From contig JAIOQA010000107.1 of assembly GCA_021413675.1 (NCBI GenBank), positions 1 through 51,395 of the forward strand: a stretch of DNA of 51,395 bases, read 5' to 3'. The notes beneath the pieces are model-generated. The model saw only the letters and a list, made by a program, of their open reading frames with translations, was not told where the DNA came from and ran no database searches. The stretch's first letter is position 1; the number at the start of each line of letters is the position of its first letter. This DNA is from Deltaproteobacteria bacterium (lineage in GTDB: Bacteria; Myxococcota_A; Polyangia; Haliangiales; Haliangiaceae). This document shows positions 34,728-45,887 of this stretch, piece by piece. A program made the position numbers and the translations under genes.

Positions 34728-35684
34728 ATGACCGCCCGCCGCGTCCTCTGCGCGATCACCGACGACGCCCCGGGCTACCCCGGCTCGATCGCGGCCTGGC
34801 GCAGCACCGGCTACCTGCTCGCCGACTGTGGCCGCGATCTGGTCGTCTGGGATCCGGACACCGCCGCGGTGATCATCCGCGTGCGCCACGGCGCCACCGC
34901 GCGCGAGGGCCTGCCGCTGATGACGATCGCCGTCGACGACGACACCGGCATGATCGCGCTCGCCCACGGCGTGCGCGACTTCGCGCTGTGGTCGCTCGAT
35001 CGCATGGAGCGCCAGCGGGTGTTCGCCGGCCACGGCGAGCAGGTGCGCGCGGTCGTGTTCGCCGACGACGCGGTGGTCAGCGGCAGCGGCGACGGCACCG
35101 TGCGGCGCTGGGATCGCATGCGCGGCGCCTGCCGCGCGGCGCTCGCGGTCGGCCCGACCTACGCGCTCGCGCGCCACCCGACCGCGGACGTGATCGCCGC
35201 GTGCGGTGCCGAGGACGCCGCCGGCCGGATCACCCTGCTCGACGACTTCGAGGTCGCGCGCTCGATCCTCGTACCGCTCGCGCCGCTCCCCGATCACGCG
35301 CCGCTGTCCGACGAGCACCGCCGCCGCCTCGGCGCCGCCGCCGACCGCCGCGACGCGCGCATCACCTGCGCCGCCTGGCACCCCGACGGGCGGCACCTCG
35401 TCACCGGCGGCCACGACTTCGGCGTGACGCTGGTCGACGCAGCGACCGGGGCGCTCGTGCGCACCTGGTACGGCCACGCCCACTGGGTCACCGCGGTCGC
35501 GGTCACCGCCGACGGGGCGCGCGTCATCAGCGCTTCTACCGACGGCCAGGTGCGGGTCTGGGACGCCGCCTCGGACGCCTGCCTCGTCGAGCATCCGGCC
35601 CTGCCCGCCGCGGCCCTGGCGCTGCACCTCCGCGGCGACCGCATCGTCGCCGGCTGCGCAGACGGCTGGATCTACGAATTCTGA
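34728..35684 (+). CDS. WD40-repeat protein
   Basis: 318 residues without signal peptide. Several blades are visible, with WD-type ends DLVVWDPDTAAV, GTVRRWDRMRGA, GVTLVDAATGAL and GQVRVWDAASDA, and GHGEQVRAVVF / GHAHWVTAVAV repeat starts. Predicted cytoplasmic propeller that binds other proteins. It lies 30 bases after the oxidoreductase and is probably co-transcribed, so it could be an assembly or partner factor for that enzyme, but this is only neighbourhood evidence. The stop TGA follows YEF. Confidence 0.85.
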   Translation: MTARRVLCAITDDAPGYPGSIAAWRSTGYLLADCGRDLVVWDPDTAAVIIRVRHGATAREGLPLMTIAVDDDTGMIALAHGVRDFALWSLDRMERQRVFAGHGEQVRAVVFADDAVVSGSGDGTVRRWDRMRGACRAALAVGPTYALARHPTADVIAACGAEDAAGRITLLDDFEVARSILVPLAPLPDHAPLSDEHRRRLGAAADRRDARITCAAWHPDGRHLVTGGHDFGVTLVDAATGALVRTWYGHAHWVTAVAVTADGARVISASTDGQVRVWDAASDACLVEHPALPAAALALHLRGDRIVAGCADGWIYEF

Positions 35685-35807
35685 TCGCGCGAACCGAGGT
35701 GCGCCGCCGTGGCACAGCGCCGTCGCGCAGCGCCCGCGCCCAGCCCCTGCCCGGGCCCGCCGACGATCGATGCTTGAGCCGGCGCCGGAATCGCGCTACG
35801 CGGAGAT

Positions 35808-36869
35808 GTGCGCCGGCTCGTCGAACGCGTGATCATCAATACCGAGGTCGAGATCATCGTCCACGGGCGGGTCATCCGCGCGATCTCGCAGGACATGAGC
35901 CCGTTCGGCATGTTCGTGCGCCTCGAGGCGCCGCTGCCGGTCGGCACCGAGATCGAGCTCGCGATCACCGCGCGCGGCGTGCGCCTGACCGCGCCCGCGG
36001 TGGTCGTGCACTCGCTCTCGACCGACGAGGCCCGCGGCCTGGGCCGCCGGGCCGGCATCGGCGTGCTGTTCCGCGGCGCGCGCCCGGGCGAGCCCGGCGC
36101 CGCGCTGGCCGCCGAGGTCATCCGGCAGATCGAGCACCACGTCCAGGCGACGCCGCCGGACGACCTGCGCATCGTCGTGGCGGACCCGTCGACGCGGCTG
36201 CTCGAGCGCCTCTCGACCGCGCTCGGTAACGCCGGCTTCTCGGTCGCGATCGTCACCAACGGCATCGAGGCGCTCGGCGCGGCGCTGACCCGCACGCCCG
36301 ATGTCGTGCTCGCCGAGCGCGACATGCCGGTGATGGATGGCCTGGCGCTGCTCGCCGAGATGGGTCAGCACGCCGCGCTCGCCGGCGTGCCGGTGATCGT
36401 GATGTCGGAGCTCGCGAGCGATCTGGTCCGGCTCGAGGCCTTCCAGCAGGGCGCCGTCGACTTCATCCCCAAGCCGTTCACGGTGCTCGAGGTGATCCTG
36501 CGCGCCCGCCGGGCCGCGCGCGCGAGCGCGAAGGATCCCGAGAAGGTCGTGCTCCGCGGCGCGATCAACCACCTCGGCCTGCCCGCGCTGCTCACGATGA
36601 TCGAGCAGGAGCGCAAGACCGGCATCCTGACCCTGACCCGCGGCGACAACGTCGCGTGGCTGTCGTTCGTCGATGGCGGCCTGCGCCGGGTCCGGTCCTC
36701 GGACGTCCGCGGCGACTCGCGCTCGACGCTGATGCGCGTGCTCGACTGGACCGACGGCAACTTCGAGCTCGCGGCCGGCGACGAGACCGGGCCGGTCGAG
36801 CTGCGCGAGTCGCTGACCCACCTGCTGCTCGAGCACGCCCGCGTCCGCGACGAAGCCCGGCGCTCGTAG
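35808..36869 (+). CDS. PilZ - degenerate receiver - DUF4388 protein
   Basis: 353 residues from a GTG. The N-terminal region (about 5-112) is PilZ-like (DMSPFGMFVRLEAPLPVGTEIEL, then AGIGVLFRG), though the RxxxR c-di-GMP site is not obvious. The receiver (about 119-235) reads VVADPSTR where VVDD is usual, and the phosphoacceptor position is Glu170 (LAERDMPVMDG) instead of Asp; the FIPKPF lysine is kept. DUF4388 follows (about 240-345). A Glu in place of Asp suggests a receiver locked in an active-like state or used only for binding. Relatives occur in myxobacterial chemosensory and motility pathways. Stands alone downstream of the WD40 gene. Confidence 0.87.
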   Translation: MRRLVERVIINTEVEIIVHGRVIRAISQDMSPFGMFVRLEAPLPVGTEIELAITARGVRLTAPAVVVHSLSTDEARGLGRRAGIGVLFRGARPGEPGAALAAEVIRQIEHHVQATPPDDLRIVVADPSTRLLERLSTALGNAGFSVAIVTNGIEALGAALTRTPDVVLAERDMPVMDGLALLAEMGQHAALAGVPVIVMSELASDLVRLEAFQQGAVDFIPKPFTVLEVILRARRAARASAKDPEKVVLRGAINHLGLPALLTMIEQERKTGILTLTRGDNVAWLSFVDGGLRRVRSSDVRGDSRSTLMRVLDWTDGNFELAAGDETGPVELRESLTHLLLEHARVRDEARRS

Positions 36870-36876
36870 CCCACGC

Positions 36877-36912
36877 GTCCGGAGTCCGGACATCCGTCGA
36901 CCCGCACGACGG
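36877..36912 (+). repeat. Palindrome and hairpin after the PilZ-DUF4388 gene
   Basis: GTCCGGA-G-TCCGGAC (36877-36891) is a perfect odd palindrome, followed by CCGTCG/CGACGG (36894-36899 and 36907-36912). Either may act as terminator or operator. The rest of 36913-37052 shows nothing recognisable. Confidence 0.3.
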
Positions 36913-37052
36913 TCGGCGATCACGCACCCTCAGCAACCTTCGCAGCCGTCGGTCGCGGATGATCGCCACTCGCGCAACCGTGGGATCGCCGATCCGAAAT
37001 CCCCGAGGTCGTCGTTGCGATCTCACGCTCGGTTCTGCCAGGCTCGATCACG

Positions 37053-38348
37053 ATGACCGTCCCCGGCCTGCGCGCGGCGCTGCACCGCAGCGGCCCGGCG
37101 CTGATCCTCGATGCGGCCACACTCTCCGACGACGGCCGCCTCGACACAACGCGCGCGTGCGCGGCGCTGATCGCCGCCACCGGCGCGCCCGCGCTGCGCT
37201 TCGAGGATGCCTCGATCGGCCTCGTCACCGAGGTGAGCCTCGCCGATGGCCGGCGGGTGCCCGCGCTGCCGCTCCACGGCATCGCCGAGCTCGACGGCCG
37301 CACCGTCGACGTCCGCGGCCACGTCTTCGCGCTCGACGGCTCGGCCGAGCTCGGCCTCGCGTTCGCGATGCCGCCGGGCTGGCAGCTCCGCGGCGCGTTC
37401 CCCGGCACGCTCGACGCGATCGGCGCGCCGCTGCACGTGTTCGACGAGTTCGGGCTCACCGGCGCGCGCCTGACGATCGCGACGATCGCGCATCGCGATC
37501 CCGTGCGCGGCACCGCCTGGCCCGCCGACCTCGCGCTCGCGGCGTCGGTCGCGCTACCTGCGCGCTACGCCGCGCTGGTCGATCCGGGCGGCCCGGTCGC
37601 GATCAGCGGGCCGCTGACGATCGACCGCACGCTCGCCGACGCGCCGCGCCTGGCCGCGCTGCACCTGCGCGCGCCGCTGCCGTCGTGGACGATCGCGCCG
37701 CACCTCGTGGTCCAGGACCTCGTGCTCGCGCTCGAGACCGAGACGGTGTTCGCGACGCCGCACGCCGACATCGGCGTCAACCTCTCGCGCGCGTCGCTCG
37801 ACGGCCGCCTCGCGCTCGGAGACCGCACCATCGCGGTCAGCGCGCACGTCCCGAGCGATCTCGATCAGCTCGTGCCGATCTCGGCGCACCTCGAGCACGT
37901 CCCGCTGGCCGACCTCGCGCCGCTCGCCGCGCTGCTGGGCGGCGATCTCGCGGCGATGCTGCCGGCCGGCCTCCGCGCGCCGCGCGAGCTCGCGCTGCGG
38001 ATGCTCGATCTCGACTACGCGTGGCGCGATCGCACGATCGTGGGCGTCACCGCGCAGGTCGCGACCAGCACGCCGTGGCCGCTCGTGCCAGCGGCGAGCG
38101 GCGTGACCGCCGGGCCGATCACCGTGACCTGCAACGTGACCTACCCGCTCGACCCCACGTTGCGCGAGGTCGGGTTTCGCCTCACCGCGCAGCTCGACTT
38201 CGAGGACCACGCGGTGCGGCTCGATGCCCACCTGCCGGACCTCGCGATCGGCGGCTGGGTGGTCGGCGGCCTCGACGACACGCACGACAGCGTCGACCGC
38301 GCGCTCGCGCTGACCGATCGCGCGGCGCTCGGCCTCGATCCCGCGTAG
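37053..38348 (+). CDS. Hypothetical protein, beta-rich, unrecognised
   Basis: 431 residues, no signal peptide or membrane helix. The sequence is rich in alternating hydrophobic strands (for example ADIGVNLSRASLDGRLALGDRTIAVSAHVPSDLDQLVPISAHLE; ITVTCNVTYPLDPTLREVGFRLTAQLDFED), suggesting repeated beta-sandwich domains. It has no Lys-rich or Cys-rich region: one Cys early (RACAAL) and one late (TCNV). The reading frame is long and shows strong third-position GC bias, so the gene is real. No ribosome site precedes the ATG; CAGGCT lies 8 bases upstream. I recognise no family and infer no function. Confidence 0.75.
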   Translation: MTVPGLRAALHRSGPALILDAATLSDDGRLDTTRACAALIAATGAPALRFEDASIGLVTEVSLADGRRVPALPLHGIAELDGRTVDVRGHVFALDGSAELGLAFAMPPGWQLRGAFPGTLDAIGAPLHVFDEFGLTGARLTIATIAHRDPVRGTAWPADLALAASVALPARYAALVDPGGPVAISGPLTIDRTLADAPRLAALHLRAPLPSWTIAPHLVVQDLVLALETETVFATPHADIGVNLSRASLDGRLALGDRTIAVSAHVPSDLDQLVPISAHLEHVPLADLAPLAALLGGDLAAMLPAGLRAPRELALRMLDLDYAWRDRTIVGVTAQVATSTPWPLVPAASGVTAGPITVTCNVTYPLDPTLREVGFRLTAQLDFEDHAVRLDAHLPDLAIGGWVVGGLDDTHDSVDRALALTDRAALGLDPA

Positions 38349-38443
38349 CACCTCCAGCGCCATTGGACCCCGCGGCCGCGCGGATCCTTGGCAACAACGC
38401 TCCGACAGATCGATCGCGCGCACCACGCGTTCCGGGCTGGCGC

Positions 38444-40170
38444 ATGCCCACGCTCGAACGCTGGCTGTTCGTCGCCCTGGCCGCGGGTTGCTCCGCGACC
38501 GGTCCCGTTACCCCCAAGCCGGCGCCGGCCTCGCTGGCGCGCACGCCCGCGGACCGCGCGATCGAAGCGCTGGCCCCGGCGGCCGTCGCGATCGACGCCT
38601 CCCCGCCGCTCGAGCGCGCGATCGAGACGCGGCTCGCCGCCGCGCCGACCCAGCGCGTCTACATCATGACCGACAAGCCGCTCTACCAGCCCGGCGAGAC
38701 GATCTGGGTCCGCGCCGATCTGCGCGCCACCAAGACGCTGCGCGGCGGCCGCCCTCTCGGCGTGACGATGTCGCTCACCTCGCCGCGCGGCGCGCTGGTC
38801 GCGCAGAAGCGCGTGCTCGCGCAGAACGGCGTCGCGCGTAACGACCTCGCGCTCGCCGACACGATCGAGGGCGGCGAGTACACGCTCGCCCTCACCGCCG
38901 ACGACGGCACGACCGACTCGCGCAAGCTGGTCATCAACACCTACGAGGCCCCGCGTCTGACCAAGTCGGTCGAGCTCCTGCGCAAGGCCTACGGCGCCGG
39001 CGACAGCGTGGCCGCGGCCATCGAGATCAAGCACGCGACCGGCGAGCCGTTCGCGAGCCGCCCGATCACCGCGATCGTCACCGTCGACGACGCCGAGACC
39101 GCGCGGCTCGCGCTCACCACCGATCGCGACGGCAAGGCGACCGCGCGCTTCCGCCTGCCCGACACGCTCGTCCGCGGCGACGGCCTCCTGACCGTCATGG
39201 CCGACGACGGCGGCGTGATCGAGTCGACCCAGAAGCGCATCCCGATCGTGATGAAGACGCTGCAGCTCGGGCTCTTCCCCGAGGGCGGCGAGCTGGTCAC
39301 CGGGGTCGCCGGCCGGGTCTACTTCATGGCGCGCACGACCCTCGGCAAGCCCGCCGACATCGCCGGCACGGTTACCGACGATCGCGGCCAGACCGTCGCC
39401 GAGCTCGCGTCGATCCACGACGGCCTCGGCCGCTTCGACCTGACGCCGCAGCCCGGGCGCACGTACACCGTCGCGCTGGCGAAGCCCGCGGGCATCACGG
39501 CGACCTTCGCCGTGCCCGCCGCCAGGCCCGACGGCTGCGTGCTGCGCGCGGTCGATCAGCGCGGCGCCGACACGCTGCGCATCGCCGCGACCTGCGCGAC
39601 CTCGCGCCGCCTCGCGATCGAGGCGGTCGTGCGGGAGCGCCGCCTCGCCGGCGGCGCGTTCGACATCACCGCCAACCAGCCCGCGCTGATCGAGCTGCCG
39701 GTCGATCCCACGGCGCAGGGCGCGGTGCGCGTGACCTTGTTCGCCGCCGAGAGCAACACCTTCACGCCGCTCGCCGAGCGGCTCGTCTATCACGGCCTCG
39801 GCGCCGGCTTGCAGGTGTCGATCACCGCCGACCGCGCCAGCTACGGCCCGCGCGACCCGGTCGCGCTCACGATCCACGCCGCCGACGCCAGCGGCCAGCC
39901 GGTGCGCGCGTCGCTCGGCCTCGCGGTCGTCGACGAGACCGTGCTCGCGTTCGCCGACGACAAGAGCGGACGGCTGCTCGCCCACGTGTTCCTCGAGCCC
40001 GAGCTCGGCGCGACCGCCGCCGATCCGATCGAGGACCCCAACTTCTACTTCGGCACCAGCGCCGACGCCGTCGCCGGGATGGACGCGCTGCTCGCGACCC
40101 GCGGCTATCGCCGGTTCGAGTGGCAGCCGGTCCTCGACGCCGCCGCATCCGCCACCACGGGAGGTCAGCC

Positions 40171-40174
<4 letters not shown>
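38444..40174 (+). CDS. Alpha-2-macroglobulin N-terminal chain, lipoprotein (MG1-MG5-like part)
   Basis: 576 residues. Signal with lipobox LAAGC (Cys 16). VYIMTDKPLYQPGETIWVRADL (about 72-93) is the classic MG2 start; further macroglobulin strands follow (KSVELLRKAYGAGDSVAAAIEIKHATGEP; LFPEGGELVTGVAGRVYF; ITADRASYGPRDPVALTI), and the C-terminal part SLGLAVVDETVLAF is the domain that precedes the bait region in full-length proteins. Bacterial A2M normally continues in the same chain to the thioester; here the gene ends and the next one, overlapping by four bases (ATGA), takes over. Traps or senses proteases in the periplasm or at the surface. Confidence 0.85.
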
Positions 40175-42894
<2,720 letters not shown>

Positions 42895-42905
42895 TCGGCG
42901 CACCG

Positions 42906-42934
42906 CACGGGTGCGCAAGAAGACCGCACCCGTG
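42906..42934 (+). terminator. Hairpin after the A2M genes
   Basis: CACGGGTGCG (42906-42915) and CGCACCCGTG (42925-42934) form a perfect 10-base stem with a 9-base loop, 12 bases after the stop. Strong candidate terminator despite no T-run. Confidence 0.6.
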
Positions 42935-42983
42935 GCGGCCACACGCGACGCGGTACCGCAGGCGGCGCGCGCTACGGTCGACC

Positions 42984-42989
42984 TAGAGT
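42984..42989 (+). promoter_or_regulatory. -10 hexamer, leaderless start of mbnP-like gene
   Basis: TAGAGT ends 6 bases before the GTG at 42996. No Shine-Dalgarno and no clear -35. Confidence 0.4.
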
Positions 42990-42995
42990 CGCGCC

Positions 42996-43844
42996 GTGCA
43001 TCGCCTCGCGCCATCCCTCCTGTTCTCGCTCTTCCTCGCCGCCTGCGGCGACAACGGCGGCGCGTCCACGCCGGACGCCGCGCCCCAGCCGACCCCCGAT
43101 GCGGCGCCGAAAGCCGTCGCGATCCAGTTCGCGGTGAAGTTCGGCGCGACGCCGTTCGCGTGCGGCGTCGCGGTCCCGGCGATGGGCAGCCCCGCGGCCA
43201 GCTACACGCCGACCGACGCGCGCTTCTACGTCCACGACGTCGAGCTGCTCGACGCCGACGGCGCGGTGCCGGTGACCCTCGACGCCAACGCGTTCCAGGG
43301 CAACGGCGTCGCGCTCATGGACTTCGAGGACGGCTGCGGCAGCGACGGCACCGCCGAGCTCCACACCGCGATCACCGGCACGGTGCCCGATCGCGCCTAC
43401 GTCGGCGTCCGGTTCACGCTCGGCGTGCCCGCAGATCAGAACTTCGTCGATCTCGCCAGCGCGCCGGCGCCGCTCAACGTGACCGGCATGTACTGGATCT
43501 GGCAGTTCGGCTACAAGTTCCTCAAGCTCGACGGCACCAGCACGGCGCCGTTCTTCCTGCACCTCGGCTCGAGCGGCTGCCCGGGCGCGAACCCCGAGGC
43601 GCCGCCGACCGGGCCGTGCGCCAACCCGAACACGGTGACGTACACGCTCACCGGCTTCGATCCGTGGGAGCAGACCGTGGTCGCCGATCTCGGCGCGGTG
43701 CTCGCGACCTCGGACCTGACCACGAACACCACGAACACCGCGCCGGGTTGCATGTCGGAGCCCGACGATCCCGAGTGCCTCGCGATCCTGCCGCGCCTCG
43801 GCATCGGCGACATCACCAAGCAGACGCTGTTCAAGGTCGAGTAG
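42996..43844 (+). CDS. mbnP: MbnP-family (metallo-mystery pair) copper-binding lipoprotein
   Basis: 282 residues from a GTG. Lipobox LAAC (Cys 17), PDA-rich tether, then the four-Cys MbnP fold: KFGATPFACG (Cys56), DARFYVHDVELLDADG, GVALMDFEDGCG (Cys114), RAYVGVRFTLGVPADQNF, PAPLNVTGMYWIWQFGYKFLKLDG (Trp167, Trp169), FFLHLGSSGCPG (Cys195), Cys208, and GCMSEPDDPEC (Cys252, Cys261). In characterised members the partner MbnH oxidises a Trp to kynurenine, creating a copper site. It is translationally coupled to that partner: the stop TAG shares one base with the next GTG. Family assignment is firm; copper binding here is inferred. Confidence 0.92.
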   Translation: MHRLAPSLLFSLFLAACGDNGGASTPDAAPQPTPDAAPKAVAIQFAVKFGATPFACGVAVPAMGSPAASYTPTDARFYVHDVELLDADGAVPVTLDANAFQGNGVALMDFEDGCGSDGTAELHTAITGTVPDRAYVGVRFTLGVPADQNFVDLASAPAPLNVTGMYWIWQFGYKFLKLDGTSTAPFFLHLGSSGCPGANPEAPPTGPCANPNTVTYTLTGFDPWEQTVVADLGAVLATSDLTTNTTNTAPGCMSEPDDPECLAILPRLGIGDITKQTLFKVE

Positions 43845-45022
43845 TGCGCGCCGCCGCCATCGCGCTCACGCTGGCCGCGTGCGGCGCCTCCAGCACGCCG
43901 AGCGATCCGGACGCGCCACCACCGATCGCGGACGCCGGCGTCGACGCCGCCACCTACGGCGACTATCCGTGGGCGCTGCCGCCGGGCTTCCCGGTGCCGA
44001 AGGTGCCCGCCGACAGCCCGGTCACCGCCGAGCGCGTGGAGCTCGGCCGGCGGCTGTTCTACGACAAGCGGCTCGCGCGCAACCGCACGCAGTCGTGCGG
44101 CTCGTGCCACCAGCAGGCGCGCGCGTTCACCGATGGCCTCGCCAACGCGGTCGGCTCGACCGGCGTGGTCAACCGGCGCAGCTCGATGAGCCTCGCCAAC
44201 GTCGCGTACAACACCGCGCAGACCTGGGCCAACCCGACCCTGCGCACGCTCGAGATGCAGGCCGCGGTGCCGCTGCTCGGCGACAACCCGGTCGAGCTGG
44301 GCAACGCCGGCGCCGACGCCGAGCTGCTCGATCGCCTGCGCGCCGAGCCGCTGTACCCGGCGATGTTCGCGGCGGCGTTCCCCGACGAGGCCGAGCCGTT
44401 CACGGTCTACAACGTGCTGCGCGCGATCGCGGCGTTCGAGCGCCGGCTGATCTCCGGCACCTCGCCCTACGATCGCTACGCGCGCGGCGGCGACGAGGCC
44501 GCGATCTCCGACAGCGCCAAGCGCGGCTCCGCGCTGTTCTTCGGCGAGCGCTTCGAGTGCCACCACTGCCACGGCTCGTTCGCGCTCACCAACTCGGTGA
44601 CCTGGGTCGGCAAGGACATCGACGAGCTCAGCTATCACAACAACGGGCTCTACAACGTCGACGGCCAGGGCGCGTATCCCGCGCGCGACCAGGGCCTGCT
44701 CGGGGTCTCGCTGCAACCGAACGACATGGGCCGCTTCCGCCCGCCGACGGTGCGCAACGTCGCGGTCACCGCGCCGTACATGCACGACGGCAGCATCGCG
44801 ACCCTGCGCGAGGTCATCGTCGATCACTACGCGCGCGGCGGCCGGCTGATCGAGACCGGGCCGGACGCCGGCGATGGTGCGAAGTCGCCCTACAAGGCGC
44901 TGTTCGTCTCGGGCTTCGCGATCGCGCCGCAGGAGGTCGATGATCTGATCGCCTTCCTCGAGTCGACCACCGACGAGCAGTTCCTCACCGACCCGGCGCT
45001 CGCCGATCCATGGGCGCCCTGA
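43844..45022 (+). CDS. mbnH: MbnH-family di-haem cytochrome c peroxidase-like lipoprotein
   Basis: 392 residues from a GTG overlapping the mbnP stop. Lipobox AAC (Cys 13) and PDA linker, then two haem motifs: CGSCH (85-89) and CHHCH (239-243). Conserved family parts include ELGRRLFYDKRLARNRTQSCGSCHQQARAFTDG, NRRSSMSLANVAYN and RFRPPTVRNVAVTAPYMHDGSIATLREVIVDHYARGG. It belongs to the MauG/bacterial CcpA superfamily; members beside MbnP carry out Trp oxidation of MbnP through a high-valent di-haem state. Pairing with mbnP decides the assignment over a plain peroxidase. Confidence 0.92.
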   Translation: MRAAAIALTLAACGASSTPSDPDAPPPIADAGVDAATYGDYPWALPPGFPVPKVPADSPVTAERVELGRRLFYDKRLARNRTQSCGSCHQQARAFTDGLANAVGSTGVVNRRSSMSLANVAYNTAQTWANPTLRTLEMQAAVPLLGDNPVELGNAGADAELLDRLRAEPLYPAMFAAAFPDEAEPFTVYNVLRAIAAFERRLISGTSPYDRYARGGDEAAISDSAKRGSALFFGERFECHHCHGSFALTNSVTWVGKDIDELSYHNNGLYNVDGQGAYPARDQGLLGVSLQPNDMGRFRPPTVRNVAVTAPYMHDGSIATLREVIVDHYARGGRLIETGPDAGDGAKSPYKALFVSGFAIAPQEVDDLIAFLESTTDEQFLTDPALADPWAP

Positions 45023-45037
45023 TCCGGGCGATGGCAG

Positions 45038-45409
45038 CTACGGCGCGCCGCACGCCAGCCACTCGCCGAGCAGCTGGCGCTCCTCGAGGGTCGGCGCGTC
45101 GCCGCCCGGCGGCATGCTGGTGTTGACCGCCGCCGGCCCGGCCGCGGTCGTGAGATCGATGTGCTCGCGCACCGCGCGCGTGCCGTAGATCGTGTCGAAG
45201 TCGTGGAACGTCGGCGCGCCGTGACGCTGCGCGGGCGCGAGCGTGCTCGCGTGGCACCGCACGCAGTACGCGTCCATGAACGGCTTGCCGAAGCTGTCCC
45301 AGGTCAAGGTCGAGGCCGGCGGGCAGCTCGCCTCGGTCGGCGGGCCGAACAGCTGCGGCTGCGCGCAGCCCGCGAGGACCGCGGCGGCGATCGCGAGGCG
45401 CGCGATCAC
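45038..45409 (-). CDS. Mono-haem cytochrome c lipoprotein
   Basis: 123 residues from a GTG overlapping the upstream gene's stop by four bases. Lipobox LAGC (Cys 15). One haem motif CVRCH (49-53) with flanking GKPFMDAYC, and a downstream SMPPGG segment followed by ERQLLGEWLACGAP, the usual methionine-ligand and terminal-helix region of small class I cytochromes c. Periplasmic, membrane-anchored electron carrier. Fourth gene of the proposed regBA operon and convergent with mbnPH, 15 bases away, so it could exchange electrons with MbnH, but no direct evidence exists in the sequence. Confidence 0.85.
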   Translation of the reverse strand: MIARLAIAAAVLAGCAQPQLFGPPTEASCPPASTLTWDSFGKPFMDAYCVRCHASTLAPAQRHGAPTFHDFDTIYGTRAVREHIDLTTAAGPAAVNTSMPPGGDAPTLEERQLLGEWLACGAP

Positions 45410-45843
45410 TGCCAGCCGTTCCACGCCGCGTCGCCGTAGAGGTCCATCGTGACCGCGACGGTGATCGGCGCCGCGCCGCTGTTGCGGAGCAAGAGCCACC
45501 ACTCGGCCTGCGCGGTCGGGTTGAACTCGTAGGTCGCCGCGGCCTGTCGGTAGTCCTCGGCGACGGTCTGGGTGCCGCCGTTGGCGTGGCCGTGGATGTT
45601 CCAGTCGAGATCCGCGGTCGCGGTCGCGAGGTGGATCACCACGCGATCGCCGGGCCCGGCGTTCCAGGTGCCCTCGGCGAGCTCGCCGGGCTGGAGCGTG
45701 CGGGTGTCGGTCACCGTGGCGCGCGGCGCGGCGTCGGGCACGATCGAGGCGTCGGCGGGCGTGGCATCGGGCGCGGCGGGGGTGCCGTCACAGGCAGTGA
45801 GCCAGCCGGCGAGCGAGGCGAACAGGGCGAAGCGGATCAGCAT
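45406..45843 (-). CDS. Small lipoprotein, beta-sandwich, unknown function
   Basis: 145 residues from the ATG at 45843 with GGAG eight bases upstream. Lipobox LTAC (Cys 18) and a PDA-rich tether. The folded part (about 50-145) is beta-rich: LQPGELAEGTWNAGPGDRVVIHL, ADLDWNIHGHANGGTQTVAEDYRQ, AEWWLLLRNSGAAPITVAVTMDLYG, a pattern similar to GOLD-like or jelly-roll domains. The NIHGH segment and several Trp residues could bind a metal, but no known site is recognisable. Lies between regA and the cytochrome in one apparent operon. Confidence 0.72.
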   Translation of the reverse strand: MLIRFALFASLAGWLTACDGTPAAPDATPADASIVPDAAPRATVTDTRTLQPGELAEGTWNAGPGDRVVIHLATATADLDWNIHGHANGGTQTVAEDYRQAAATYEFNPTAQAEWWLLLRNSGAAPITVAVTMDLYGDAAWNGWQ

Positions 45844-45887
45844 GAGCGTCACTCCACGGCGGGAATCGCGGGGTCGGGCCGCGCGCG

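Noticed and set aside
43844..45022. Ordinary bacterial cytochrome c peroxidase
   Set aside because: Direct translational coupling to an MbnP-family gene makes MbnH the better name.
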